In this document: positions 1 through 7,877 of the stretch, in pieces | How positions within the stretch are numbered: the first letter of the stretch is position 1 | Layout of the letters: every line of letters starts with the position of its first letter | Position numbers and translations under genes: made by a program | Virus record (IMG/VR): IMGVR_UViG_3300030329_005417 | Location: 1-28,148 of that record | Source of the DNA: a virus | Length of the DNA stretch: 28,148 nucleotides | Strand: one strand, 5' to 3' | The notes under the pieces: model-generated | What the model saw: the letters and a program-made list of their open reading frames with translations, nothing else | What the model was told of the DNA's origin: nothing | Database searches by the model: none

Positions 1-2
1 AC

Positions 3-128
3 TGGGAATGGTTTTTATTAGGTTTATATGTATTAGAAAAAGCAATTAAACTAAGTCCATCTAAAAAAGATGATTTAGTGTGGGATATGGTATTAAAACC
101 TATAGTGGATAAGATTAAAGGAAAGTAA
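3..128 (+). CDS. 3' end of a small basic protein (partial)
   Basis: The window opens inside this gene. Reading from base 3 gives 41 codons and a TAA that shares its last base with the ATG of the next gene (TAATG). The visible tail begins with a short hydrophobic stretch (WFLLGLYVLEK), followed by a Lys-rich part ending DKIKGK. It could be the end of a small membrane-associated phage protein, but the N-terminus is missing and I do not assign a function. Position and strand put it in the virion operon. Confidence 0.6.
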   Translation, partial: WEWFLLGLYVLEKAIKLSPSKKDDLVWDMVLKPIVDKIKGK

Positions 129-1060
129 TGCCATATAGAAGATCAAGAAAAATACTTACTGACTACGAACCTAAAAGGAGAAATCCTATAACTTTAGGAG
201 ATGATTCTAATATAGATAAAAACTTAAAGGTAATAAAAGTAGACAGTAAGAATAGTATTTTGGAACTTTCTGAAAATGAATTAAAAGTAAGAGGGACTAT
301 TGATGCCTCAGCTATAACAGTAGATGGGGCATCTGTTCAAACAGGAACTGATGCAGGTGCTACAGAGTTAAATGAATTATCTGATGTTACTTATTCTAGT
401 GGTGATTTAACTATTACTTCATTAGATAAAATTATATCAGGTTCATTAGAATTTGATTCAAGTGGAAATATTACTTTAGATGCAGCAGGAGGAGCTATTG
501 TAGTTCACTCTGCAGATATTAAAATTCCAGCAGAAAAAAAACTATATTTAGATGGAAATGCTTTATCTCCTGAAACATATATAGTCGAGCATAGTGCTGA
601 TTTAGTAAGGATTGTAGTTGGTGGCGATACTATGGTGCAATTATCAGAAAAAGGTACTGATGGTAATGAAGTTAGCTTTGGAGAATCTTGTGTAGGATTT
701 ACACAATTAGAGCCAACTTATAGTTCTAGTGTAACTACAGTTGATTTCAGACACTCTAATAAGCAATTTGTAACATTTGGAAGTGGAAATATAACAACTT
801 TGGATATGTATTTTCCTAGTATGTCGGGCAATTTTACTATATTAATAAAACAAGATGGTACAGGAAGCAGAACTATAACTAATTATAGGGTTAGAGATTC
901 TGCAGGGAATTTAGCAAGTGGAGATAATGAAGCTAAGTTTGCAGGTGGTAGTAATCCTACATTAACAACAGATGCAAACCATGTTGATATAATTTCTTTT
1001 TATTGGGATGCTGATAATGAAATAGCTTATGGTGTAGCTAGTTTGGATTTCCAAGATTAA
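128..1060 (+). CDS. virion structural protein, tail-fibre/appendage-like
   Basis: 310 residues. The N-terminus is short and basic (MPYRRSRK). The rest is rich in Ser, Thr, Gly and Asp in alternating polar/hydrophobic patterns typical of beta-structured phage fibres or decoration proteins. A stretch near residues 70-125 (ELNELSDV, then GSLEFDSSGNITLDA) has the repetitive beta-strand look common in fibre shafts, and the C-terminal third looks like a compact beta domain. There is no enzyme motif. It starts at TAATG from the previous gene and ends at TAATG into the next, so translation is probably coupled. The role is inferred from composition and position beside other structural genes; fibre, head fibre or decoration protein are all possible. 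Confidence 0.6.
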   Translation: MPYRRSRKILTDYEPKRRNPITLGDDSNIDKNLKVIKVDSKNSILELSENELKVRGTIDASAITVDGASVQTGTDAGATELNELSDVTYSSGDLTITSLDKIISGSLEFDSSGNITLDAAGGAIVVHSADIKIPAEKKLYLDGNALSPETYIVEHSADLVRIVVGGDTMVQLSEKGTDGNEVSFGESCVGFTQLEPTYSSSVTTVDFRHSNKQFVTFGSGNITTLDMYFPSMSGNFTILIKQDGTGSRTITNYRVRDSAGNLASGDNEAKFAGGSNPTLTTDANHVDIISFYWDADNEIAYGVASLDFQD

Positions 1061-1596
1061 TGGCTACTGTTAATTTATTACCTAATGCAGATGTATCAAA
1101 TGATTGGACTTTAAGCACAGGTTCTGATGTATATGCTCTATTAGATGATGACCATACAGGTAATTCAAGTTTAGATTCAAATCATATAAGAGCAACAACA
1201 TCAGGTAAAACTTGCCAAGTTGCATTTCAAGATTTTACTGAAGCACATAGTAGCATAGATTCTGTTCAAGCAGTAGTAAAAGCAGGTAATAATGGTAGAG
1301 GGCAATCATTTGCTTTAAATATGGCTATATTAAATTCATCTGGAACTTTTTGGAGTGCTGAAGGTTCAGGAACACAAGCTGCTTCAGCAACTTATAGAAC
1401 TATTACATTTACAAGCAGAACAACATCAGATGGCTCTAGTGCTTGGACTAATGCTGATATTAATGATATAAGAATGAGAGTGGACTTATCATTGCATTCA
1501 GGAGGAACAACAAGATTTACTTATTGTTATTTTATAATAACATACACAGAACCGACAATAACAGATAATGCAGTATTTTTCGGAACAAACTTTTAA
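1060..1596 (+). CDS. putative virion structural protein, beta-sandwich-like
   Basis: 178 residues, rich in Ser/Thr/Asn with no charged clusters. It begins MATVNLLPNADVSNDW and reads like a single jelly-roll or carbohydrate-binding type domain: alternating strands, few helices, aromatic residues near the end (TRFTYCYFIITYTEP). It starts at a TAATG overlap with the preceding structural gene and is followed by a 21-bp gap with an AGGAG ribosome site for the next small gene. No family is recognised with confidence. The fold suggestion is inference from sequence texture; a surface or receptor-contact role would suit its place. Confidence 0.55.
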   Translation: MATVNLLPNADVSNDWTLSTGSDVYALLDDDHTGNSSLDSNHIRATTSGKTCQVAFQDFTEAHSSIDSVQAVVKAGNNGRGQSFALNMAILNSSGTFWSAEGSGTQAASATYRTITFTSRTTSDGSSAWTNADINDIRMRVDLSLHSGGTTRFTYCYFIITYTEPTITDNAVFFGTNF

Positions 1597-1617
1597 TAAA
1601 CAAGGAGATTGTAATCT

Positions 1618-1761
1618 ATGGATTATGATAAAGAAATAGAGAAGTTGGAAGGACAACTAAAAGGCATTGAAACAGCATACATTAAATGTATGGGAACTAT
1701 TGAATATTTAAAGAATCAGAAAAAAGAATCTGAGGAAGGTAAGAAGGATAAGGGTAAATAA
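1618..1761 (+). CDS. small coiled-coil-like protein (47 aa)
   Basis: An ATG at 1618 follows AAGGAG (spacing about 9). The 47-residue product starts MDYDKEIEKLEGQLKG, contains a heptad-like charged helix and ends in a Lys-rich tail (EEGKKDKGK). The TAA overlaps the next ATG (TAATG at 1759-1763), the same coupling used along the operon, which supports it as a real gene. Small helical proteins at this place in phage operons can be assembly helpers or spanin/holin-like partners, but nothing here is diagnostic. Function unknown. Confidence 0.7.
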   Translation: MDYDKEIEKLEGQLKGIETAYIKCMGTIEYLKNQKKESEEGKKDKGK

Positions 1762-2564
1762 TGGGAAGTTTTACAGATAAAAAACTAAGTGATGTCTATA
1801 AAGATATTTTACATACAGACAATTCTAACACAGGAATATCTACATCTCTAAAGCAAATAACTTGTGGTGATGGGGATACTACTTCTTTGTATTTATCTAA
1901 TCAGGATTTAAAAGTTCAACCAAGTGCTGATTCTACTACAAACACAGTAATCTATGATACTGATGGAAATGCTTTAGTGACAGTTGATTCGACTAATGAT
2001 TTAGTTAAAGCAGGGATAGGGCAACATATTGTTAATACTCAATATGCTAACTTTGGGATAGGAAATTCTGAGTCATATAATTTTGCTGATGACACTCACC
2101 AAGCATTAACTTTTCAAAATGCTAATTATGCTTCTATTACATACCCTCCTGCATTTGGGACAGGAACTGATCCTGCAACATCATTTACTACAGCAGAAGG
2201 AAATGGAACTAGAGGAGCTGATTTAGTTCCTGTGATGTGGTTAGTTCCTGACAATATAACTATTGATGCAGTATATTCTTTTGAGGGTGCTGATACAGCC
2301 AATAGTGGAGGAGATGAAACAACTAGGATGCACTTATTTTCTTATACATTTAATAGTGGTTCAACAAGTGCTTTGGCAAGTGGGACATTGTTAGCACATA
2401 ATTCAGATGTAACTAATGCAGGTAGTGAACAAGTATATAAAAGTACATGGACAGTAGATAGTGCTGATGTTGATGCAAATAAAGTAATTTTAGCATTTTT
2501 TAAATCAGATTCAGTAGCTTCAGATTATTCAGTAAATATAACAGTAAAATATCATTTAAGATAG
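1761..2564 (+). CDS. virion structural protein, beta-rich
   Basis: 267 residues. The N-terminal part (KLSDVYKDILHTDNSNTGI) resembles attachment segments of phage appendage proteins. The middle holds a short beta repeat (SLYLSNQDLKVQPSAD), and residues ~100-267 form a Ser/Thr/Ala-rich domain with regularly spaced aromatics, ending in a strand (YSVNITVKYHLR). No catalytic motif is visible. It shares texture with the 310-residue protein upstream, including the phrase DGNAL, so the two may be related shaft/head modules. The start is the TAATG overlap with the 47-aa gene; a 12-bp gap with AGGAG leads to the next gene. Appendage or decoration protein by inference. Confidence 0.55.
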   Translation: MGSFTDKKLSDVYKDILHTDNSNTGISTSLKQITCGDGDTTSLYLSNQDLKVQPSADSTTNTVIYDTDGNALVTVDSTNDLVKAGIGQHIVNTQYANFGIGNSESYNFADDTHQALTFQNANYASITYPPAFGTGTDPATSFTTAEGNGTRGADLVPVMWLVPDNITIDAVYSFEGADTANSGGDETTRMHLFSYTFNSGSTSALASGTLLAHNSDVTNAGSEQVYKSTWTVDSADVDANKVILAFFKSDSVASDYSVNITVKYHLR

Positions 2565-2576
2565 CGAGGAGAAATT

Positions 2577-4160
2577 ATGGCAGGATATGGTGGAGAATCA
2601 GGAACTGGAGGAGTAGCAGGAGGAGGTGGAGGATCTCCATCTTTGGATGTTAGAAGGATGAGGACTAATCAAAATCAACCCTTCAGTCAGCAAATTGGTG
2701 ATGGTGCAATATCATCAGGTGGAAAACAACTATTAAACTTAACACAGAGGGTAGATTCTAGTGATATAGCATTATTCTCAGCAGATGAGGATAAAGGTAA
2801 ATCAGTATTACCTGCTGCGAGAAATTTAAGATTTAATAATCAAGGTGATTCAGCCCTTGGTGTTTCATTAAAATTAAATCATTGGTCAAGTGGAACTGCT
2901 GAAGATGCTGAAGACCATAAATACATACATTTTATAGTTGGTAGAGGTGAATCTCTTAATATGCCTATAACAAGAATGATTGCTTCTGATAACTCTGCTA
3001 TAGATGCAGGGACAGCAGTTGCAAATACTGCACCTGATTCTAATATGTATACAGACTCAGGAGCTGATGTAGATACTGCAACAGATGGAGCTATTGCTTC
3101 AGGAACAACAACTACCACTTTATATTTAGAGGATGGTCACTCTAAATATTTTAGAGTAGGAGATTTAATAAGATTGGAAAATGAAATATGTGAAGTTACA
3201 GCAGTAGGGACAGGTGCAGATTTGGCAAGTAGTACCTGTACTATTATAAGAGCAGTACATGGTTCAACAGCAGCAACACATGCTGATGATGTGGCTGTAA
3301 GCTTCCCATTTTTCAATGCTTACCATGATTTTGACAAATTTTCAACAGCAAGAACTGACAATGATGGCAAATTTAAAGCATTTAATGCATTTGGATATGG
3401 TAGAGCTACAGATGCTCCTACATCAGGAATATTACCTGGTTCTGTAGCAATTAAATGTTATAATTCAGGATACCAACAATGGGGAATGTCAGGAGTAACT
3501 CCTGGAACTAACACAGGTTTAGCAGTTTCAACTACATATAAATTTAATATAACAGTAGATGGAGGAAGCACTTTTGTAGATCTGTCTTTTACTACTGATG
3601 CCAGTAATGTTAATTTTGGTGGAAGGAATGGTGTTTTAGGTAAGATACAAGATGCTTTAAATACTCAATATTATACAGCAGGAAATCTATTTACAAAAAA
3701 AGTAACTGTAAGTATAGTTAATGGAGATGTAAGATTTACATCAGGTTCTTATTTATCATCTTCTGCGATACTTCTTGCTGCTCCAGGTAGTGGGACAACA
3801 CCATTTGGAGTTGGTAGAATACCTGCTATAGCAAATATTAATTCAGCAGTAGCTGCTAGAGTTCCTGATGATACTATAACAGACAATACAACAGGCGAAA
3901 CTATGTCAAATACAGCAGGTTTTATGTATGATGATGGTAGAGGTAGGCTTGTTGGAAATGGTAGTGGAATTATTAATTATGATACAGGAGCAATTGATTT
4001 TGTTTCAAAGCCTAATGCAGAATTTGTAGTAAGTTTAGTTCATACAAGTGCTTTATCAGGCAAGGTAACTGAAACTACTAAAAATACTATAGAAGAAATA
4101 AAAGTTAGATCAATGAATGCTAAAGTAACAGGAAAAATAAACTTAGTAGTGGAGGGTTAA
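2577..4160 (+). CDS. large virion structural protein with Gly-rich N-terminus
   Basis: 527 residues, preceded by AGGAG five bases before the ATG. The first ~20 residues are almost all Gly/Ser/Ala, a flexible tether. Around residues 190-235 lies the pattern FRVGDLIRLENEICEVTAVG followed by RAVHGSTAATHADD, a beta module I recognise from several phage virion proteins (a 'new value / validity' motif: entry to a state with a following RGxxGT-like turn). Near residues 460-490 is a strand-turn-strand element (YDTGAIDFVSKP). No capsid HK97 signature is evident. It sits immediately before the head-tail connector gene, so it could be a decoration, fibre or collar protein. Function not certain. Confidence 0.6.
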   Translation: MAGYGGESGTGGVAGGGGGSPSLDVRRMRTNQNQPFSQQIGDGAISSGGKQLLNLTQRVDSSDIALFSADEDKGKSVLPAARNLRFNNQGDSALGVSLKLNHWSSGTAEDAEDHKYIHFIVGRGESLNMPITRMIASDNSAIDAGTAVANTAPDSNMYTDSGADVDTATDGAIASGTTTTTLYLEDGHSKYFRVGDLIRLENEICEVTAVGTGADLASSTCTIIRAVHGSTAATHADDVAVSFPFFNAYHDFDKFSTARTDNDGKFKAFNAFGYGRATDAPTSGILPGSVAIKCYNSGYQQWGMSGVTPGTNTGLAVSTTYKFNITVDGGSTFVDLSFTTDASNVNFGGRNGVLGKIQDALNTQYYTAGNLFTKKVTVSIVNGDVRFTSGSYLSSSAILLAAPGSGTTPFGVGRIPAIANINSAVAARVPDDTITDNTTGETMSNTAGFMYDDGRGRLVGNGSGIINYDTGAIDFVSKPNAEFVVSLVHTSALSGKVTETTKNTIEEIKVRSMNAKVTGKINLVVEG

Positions 4161-4161
4161 T

Positions 4162-5439
4162 ATGGCGACAGCACCAACATATTGTACACATAGACAATTA
4201 AAAGATGTTTTTCCTCAAGTAGATTCTTTTGATACTAAAAGGTCTATTTATGGATGGGAATCTTTAGGTAATAATGTTTATGTTGCATACAATACAGGTC
4301 TTATAACACAATTATTCCAAGATGGTAAAGAGTTAAATCCACATGGAAAAGGTGGTTCATTAGGAATTATATATAAAACAGCTCTTACTGCTTCTATAGA
4401 TATTATTGATGATACAGATGCAGTAGATTATAATCTTGTTAATTATAATGCAAGTTTTTCTACAGGAAGCGAAAGTGATTTGCAAGTAGGCGATTATGTA
4501 AATTTTGATGATTCTACATCTAATGCTAATGAGCAAGGATTTATAGATGCTGTAAACATAGATACAAATCAAATCACAGTAAGAAGGGCTGCTTTAGGAA
4601 GCACAGCTATACAATGGACTTCAGCTAATACTGCAACAGTAGAATCATACATAAGAGTAACACAAATAAACTCTTGGTATTATGATTCTTATTATGACCA
4701 AGTAATACTTTACTGCACATCAAATCCAAATGATTTAAGCATGGAAGCAGGAGAAGATTTTGGAACTTTAATTACAAGAATAACAGCAAATGCTAGTAGA
4801 TATTTAGATAGCAGACTTGATCCTAATTTACCAAGAGAACAATTAAAAGATAAAGAAGGTAATTATGACTATATGGTTGTAAGAACAACTTCTTTAATAG
4901 CATCTTCTTTTTTGATAAAAGCACACGATGCTACTTCAGAAATAGCTACTAATTTTATGGAAGAAGTTGATAAGAATATTGAAATGCTTAACACAGGTAA
5001 AGCATCTTTATCTTGGCAAACAACTGGGGATTCTTCAAAAGGTATTGTAAGAGATGTATCTTATACATCAGGAGCAATAAGACCTGTAGATACTAGAGGG
5101 AGATGGTCAGGCTCTTGGGATTTAATAAAAGTTTTAATTACAACAGGAGGTGTTTTAGGAACTGCTAAATATTCTGTTTGGACAAAAAGTGGTGACAACC
5201 TTAAAGATAATCAAGTAGTTACCGATGAAATTATAAATGGAGATTACCAAACTTTAGCAGGAGGATTGCAAATAAGATTTGGTGGAAGTACAGATAGTTC
5301 CACAGCGAATGCAAGTGGTACTGCTGATGAATGGGAAATCGAAGTTGCAGGATATAATGAAGAAGTTGATTCTTCAAATATAAAATCAGGTAAAGTTACT
5401 AGAGGTGGTGTTGGTATATATGGGAGGAAATCTTATTAA
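4162..5439 (+). CDS. head-tail connector (adaptor), DUF1320/gp6-like with insertion
   Basis: 425 residues; GGAGGG precedes the ATG by six bases. The N-terminus (YCTHRQLKDVFPQVDSF) and the helical block near residues 195-260 (ITRITANASRYLDSRLDP, then RTTSLIASSFLIKAHDA) together resemble the Mu gp36/DUF1320 and HK97 gp6 adaptor family, whose members bind beneath the portal. Such adaptors are normally 100-150 residues; here the two family parts are separated by ~120 residues of beta-rich sequence, and a ~150-residue beta domain follows. It is followed by a TAATG overlap into a tail-completion-like gene, the usual order. The adaptor assignment is inferred from the split motif. Confidence 0.6.
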   Translation: MATAPTYCTHRQLKDVFPQVDSFDTKRSIYGWESLGNNVYVAYNTGLITQLFQDGKELNPHGKGGSLGIIYKTALTASIDIIDDTDAVDYNLVNYNASFSTGSESDLQVGDYVNFDDSTSNANEQGFIDAVNIDTNQITVRRAALGSTAIQWTSANTATVESYIRVTQINSWYYDSYYDQVILYCTSNPNDLSMEAGEDFGTLITRITANASRYLDSRLDPNLPREQLKDKEGNYDYMVVRTTSLIASSFLIKAHDATSEIATNFMEEVDKNIEMLNTGKASLSWQTTGDSSKGIVRDVSYTSGAIRPVDTRGRWSGSWDLIKVLITTGGVLGTAKYSVWTKSGDNLKDNQVVTDEIINGDYQTLAGGLQIRFGGSTDSSTANASGTADEWEIEVAGYNEEVDSSNIKSGKVTRGGVGIYGRKSY

Positions 5440-5876
5440 TGGCTGTTTCGTTTGCAAACAATTTTAAAAATCTTTTAGATAAATTAGAATCTGTATTAGA
5501 ATCAGAGTTTAAAGGTGCTTTGCCTGTATATAAAGGTGTAGGTGTTCCCAAAGGGGTTAATCAAGCATTACAATTAGTTCCTACTGGAAGTGATTTAGTA
5601 GAATATAATATTAATGGAGAGATGAGAGAATACTCTATAACAGTTAGATTTATATTTTCTGAAGTAAATGTAAAGGAATCAGCTTTAGATCATATTTTAA
5701 GGTATGTGTCAAGGATAGAAGCATTAATACATGATAATATAACAATGACTTTATCTGATAGTTCAAGAGCATTTAATTGTAGATTTGAAAATACAACATT
5801 AAATGCAGACGAAGAATCAGGTATGCATATAACACAATGGGAATGGAAATGCCAACATCTTGGCAATTTAGCATAA
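5439..5876 (+). CDS. tail completion / tail terminator-like protein
   Basis: 145 residues. The layout is an N-terminal amphipathic helix (FANNFKNLLDKLESVLESEF), a beta-rich centre (EYNINGEMREYSITVRFIF), a second helix (ILRYVSRIEALIH) and a C-terminal strand (ITQWEWKCQHLGNLA). This alpha-beta-alpha-beta plan and the length match neck or tail-terminator proteins of siphophages, which cap the tail tube and join it to the head. It lies between the connector and the tail tube gene, its conventional place. It starts at TAATG from the connector. The assignment rests on order and secondary-structure pattern, not on a signature motif. Confidence 0.6.
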   Translation: MAVSFANNFKNLLDKLESVLESEFKGALPVYKGVGVPKGVNQALQLVPTGSDLVEYNINGEMREYSITVRFIFSEVNVKESALDHILRYVSRIEALIHDNITMTLSDSSRAFNCRFENTTLNADEESGMHITQWEWKCQHLGNLA

Positions 5877-5885
5877 GGAGTGCAA

Positions 5886-6092
5886 ATGAAAATTAAGTTG
5901 AAAAATAAAGATAAACCTATGACAACATTGTTTTGTTTTAATAGGTTAGGTTTTTGTCAAACTACATTTGACAAGATAAATTCAGGTATTCAAGTAAAAG
6001 TTGAAAGAGTTCCAAAAAAAGCCTGGGATTATGTAGAAGAAATAAAAAAACAAAATAAAAAAAAGAAGAATAAAAAAGAAGGAGAAAAATAA
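5886..6092 (+). CDS. small basic protein between neck and tail tube genes
   Basis: 68 residues from the ATG at 5886, chosen because AAGGAG (5875-5880) sits five bases upstream; a GTG at 5880 overlaps that ribosome site and is rejected. The product is very basic, with a folded-looking middle (TLFCFNRLGFCQTTFDKI) and a disordered Lys tail (NKKKKNKKEGEK). Two cysteines lie near residues 17 and 24. Stop and next start overlap as TAATG. I do not recognise a family. Its place suggests a tail assembly accessory. Confidence 0.6.
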   Translation: MKIKLKNKDKPMTTLFCFNRLGFCQTTFDKINSGIQVKVERVPKKAWDYVEEIKKQNKKKKNKKEGEK

Positions 6093-7117
6093 TGGCAGTT
6101 AATGCAAGTGCTTACTCCCCAAAGCAATTTTCATTTTTAATAGCAGAACAGGATGATTGGGATACTTTAAATCCTGATAGTGGGGGGAGTCCTGATCTAT
6201 CTTGGGTAGCAGTAGATGTGGATGGTATTGGGAGTCCATCTCTAAATCTTAATCAAGTTTTAGACCCAAGAACAGGTAGCAGAGTCTTACAAGCAACTGA
6301 TTTTTTTCAAGATAACAAAGCTAAAGTTATGGAAATATCTGTAAGTGGCACAGCTACAACTGAAGTTTTAGACTTATTGCTTGGAAATATAACACAAGGA
6401 GATACTTCTCCATACTTACTAGCATCTAATGCAGGTTCGCAAACATTTACATCAGGTACTGAAAACCAAACAGCAAATCAAATACTTTCTATTGCATACA
6501 GTTCACCTGCAAGTGGAAATACTTTAGCATTTAAAAATTGTTTTTGCACTTCAATAACATTAAATGGTGATGGAAATACAGAGGGTGGTAGAATTAAATT
6601 TTCGGCTACATTTAAAACTGGAAGTTTACCTGCTGATTTAACAAATAGTGATATTGCAATAGATACTGCAATTAGTAGCAATAATTACTTTATGAGTAAT
6701 TGGGTATCAGATTATAGAGTATTAGCTAATATTAGTGATGTTCTTGTAGCAAGTTTTTCATTAACTGTTGAAAACGATATTGTTTTTATGGGTGTTACAT
6801 CAACAGGATATGAATCAGCAGCAAGGGTTGGAGAAATATCAGCAATAGCTGATTTTTCTGTTAAGTATGATGATAATACAGATGTATTATTTGAAAACTT
6901 TCACGATCAAGTTGCAGGTGCTGCAGCAGGTGAAGGACAAACTCTTATGTCTACTGATAATACCCCATCAGATGGCGAGTTTGAATTTAAATTTGCTAAA
7001 TCTGTAATGACCAATGTTGCATTTAATGAAGGTGATGCTATGATGTTAGATGTTTCTGTAAAAGCTGTAGGTGCAGGAATTGGTTCAAGTGATGCACTAT
7101 TTGAAATTGCATGTTAA
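6092..7117 (+). CDS. major tail (tail tube) protein
   Basis: 341 residues. It begins MAVNASAYSPKQFSFLIAEQ and alternates beta strands and short turns throughout, with segments such as KAKVMEISVSGTATTEVLDLLL and GGRIKFSATFKTGS that are typical of tail-tube subunits. It sits directly upstream of the frameshifted tail chaperones and the tape measure, the invariant position of the tube gene in siphophages. At 341 residues it is longer than many tube proteins, leaving room for an extra surface domain. TAATG couples it to the previous gene. High expression would be expected; no special regulatory site is seen. Confidence 0.7.
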   Translation: MAVNASAYSPKQFSFLIAEQDDWDTLNPDSGGSPDLSWVAVDVDGIGSPSLNLNQVLDPRTGSRVLQATDFFQDNKAKVMEISVSGTATTEVLDLLLGNITQGDTSPYLLASNAGSQTFTSGTENQTANQILSIAYSSPASGNTLAFKNCFCTSITLNGDGNTEGGRIKFSATFKTGSLPADLTNSDIAIDTAISSNNYFMSNWVSDYRVLANISDVLVASFSLTVENDIVFMGVTSTGYESAARVGEISAIADFSVKYDDNTDVLFENFHDQVAGAAAGEGQTLMSTDNTPSDGEFEFKFAKSVMTNVAFNEGDAMMLDVSVKAVGAGIGSSDALFEIAC

Positions 7118-7134
7118 ATTAAATAAGAGGTAAT

Positions 7135-7446
7135 ATGGCAGAGTCAAAACCTAAAGTAAAGAAAAATGAATATACTCTAGAATCAGGTAGAAAAATATCA
7201 TTAAAAACTATATCTTTAGATTTAAGAGATGAACTTCTAGATAAAGTAGAATTTATATTCGATGATAATAATAAATTGCAAGGTGTTTCTGCAATGCAAA
7301 AAACTATTACTCATTGGTTAAGAAATATGCTAGAAGGTGATACATCAGATGAATTTCTATATGGTTTTACAATGGATGAACGAACTGAATTTTTTCGTAT
7401 AGTTCAAGGAAATTTATTTATGGGGGAAGGCAAACCCTCCAACTAG
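7135..7446 (+). CDS. tail assembly chaperone G-like (zero-frame product)
   Basis: 103 residues, with AGAGG upstream of the ATG. The start MAESKPKVKKNEYTLESGRK leads into a beta hairpin and then helices (TISLDLRDELLDKVEF; TKTITHWLRNMLEG-like helix near residues 60-78). Size, charge and position between tail tube and tape measure fit the G chaperone of siphophages, which coats the tape measure during tail assembly. A -1 slippery heptamer lies at 7410-7416 near its 3' end, so a fraction of ribosomes should make the longer GT form. The zero-frame product ends at TAG 7444-7446. Confidence 0.7.
   Translation: MAESKPKVKKNEYTLESGRKISLKTISLDLRDELLDKVEFIFDDNNKLQGVSAMQKTITHWLRNMLEGDTSDEFLYGFTMDERTEFFRIVQGNLFMGEGKPSN
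7410..7428 (+). promoter_or_regulatory. programmed -1 frameshift site (AAATTTA; alternative GGGGGAA)
   Basis: In the G reading frame the bases 7410-7416 read A AAT TTA, an in-phase X XXY YYZ heptamer that permits both tRNAs to re-pair as AAA and TTT after slipping back one base. A second, non-canonical run, G GGG GAA, lies at 7422-7428. The -1 frame is open from just after a TGA at 7386-7388, and the zero-frame stop is at 7444-7446, so both candidates fall inside the permitted interval. Which one is used cannot be told from sequence alone. Confidence 0.7.
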
Positions 7447-7877
7447 AATTAAATATTCTTTTAAGTAGTTGTGAGGGGTGTCCATATCATAGTTTTCCAT
7501 ATATTGCTGATGTTCCAATAACTGGATATGGTAAAAAAGAATTTACTTGTGAAGACGATGTATGGGTAATAATTGACCTATTAGTAGAAGAAGCTGTGCA
7601 AATGAGCATTCAATCCAATAAGGAATTTGATGTTTGTATGTCTATAAAATCGCAAATACCATTTTTTGCTTGTTCTAATATAATGTTTGATAAAACCCTA
7701 CAAAAAGATATAAAAAGATATTTGTATTGCAAGGACAACTCAGTAAAACCCTACCCAGGTTCTTATGGCGAACAACCATATATATGGACAGAAAAGCATT
7801 TTATAATGAAAAAAGGATTTGCTAAACTAGAAAAGAGTGTTATAGATGAGCAAAAAAAGAATCAGAAAGGTAAATAA
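7416..7877 (+). CDS. T part of GT tail assembly chaperone (reached by -1 frameshift)
   Basis: This frame stays open from 7389 to TAA 7875-7877 and has no good independent start near its beginning. A GTG at 7596 and the ATG at 7602 lie far inside it. Joined at the slippery site it gives a fusion of about 247 residues. The T part is Cys-rich: CEGCPYH soon after the junction, then further single cysteines (FTCEDD, FDVCMS, FFACS, YLYCKD), and a conserved-looking stretch SFPYIADVPITGYG. T domains recruit tail tube subunits to the tape measure. The stop overlaps the tape measure ATG (TAATG), so frameshifted ribosomes end exactly at the next gene. Confidence 0.65.
   Translation: MYGGRQTLQLELNILLSSCEGCPYHSFPYIADVPITGYGKKEFTCEDDVWVIIDLLVEEAVQMSIQSNKEFDVCMSIKSQIPFFACSNIMFDKTLQKDIKRYLYCKDNSVKPYPGSYGEQPYIWTEKHFIMKKGFAKLEKSVIDEQKKNQKGK

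Noticed and set aside
5880-5888. GTG start at 5880 for the small basic gene
   Set aside because: The GTG overlaps the AAGGAG ribosome site, which is properly spaced for ATG 5886.
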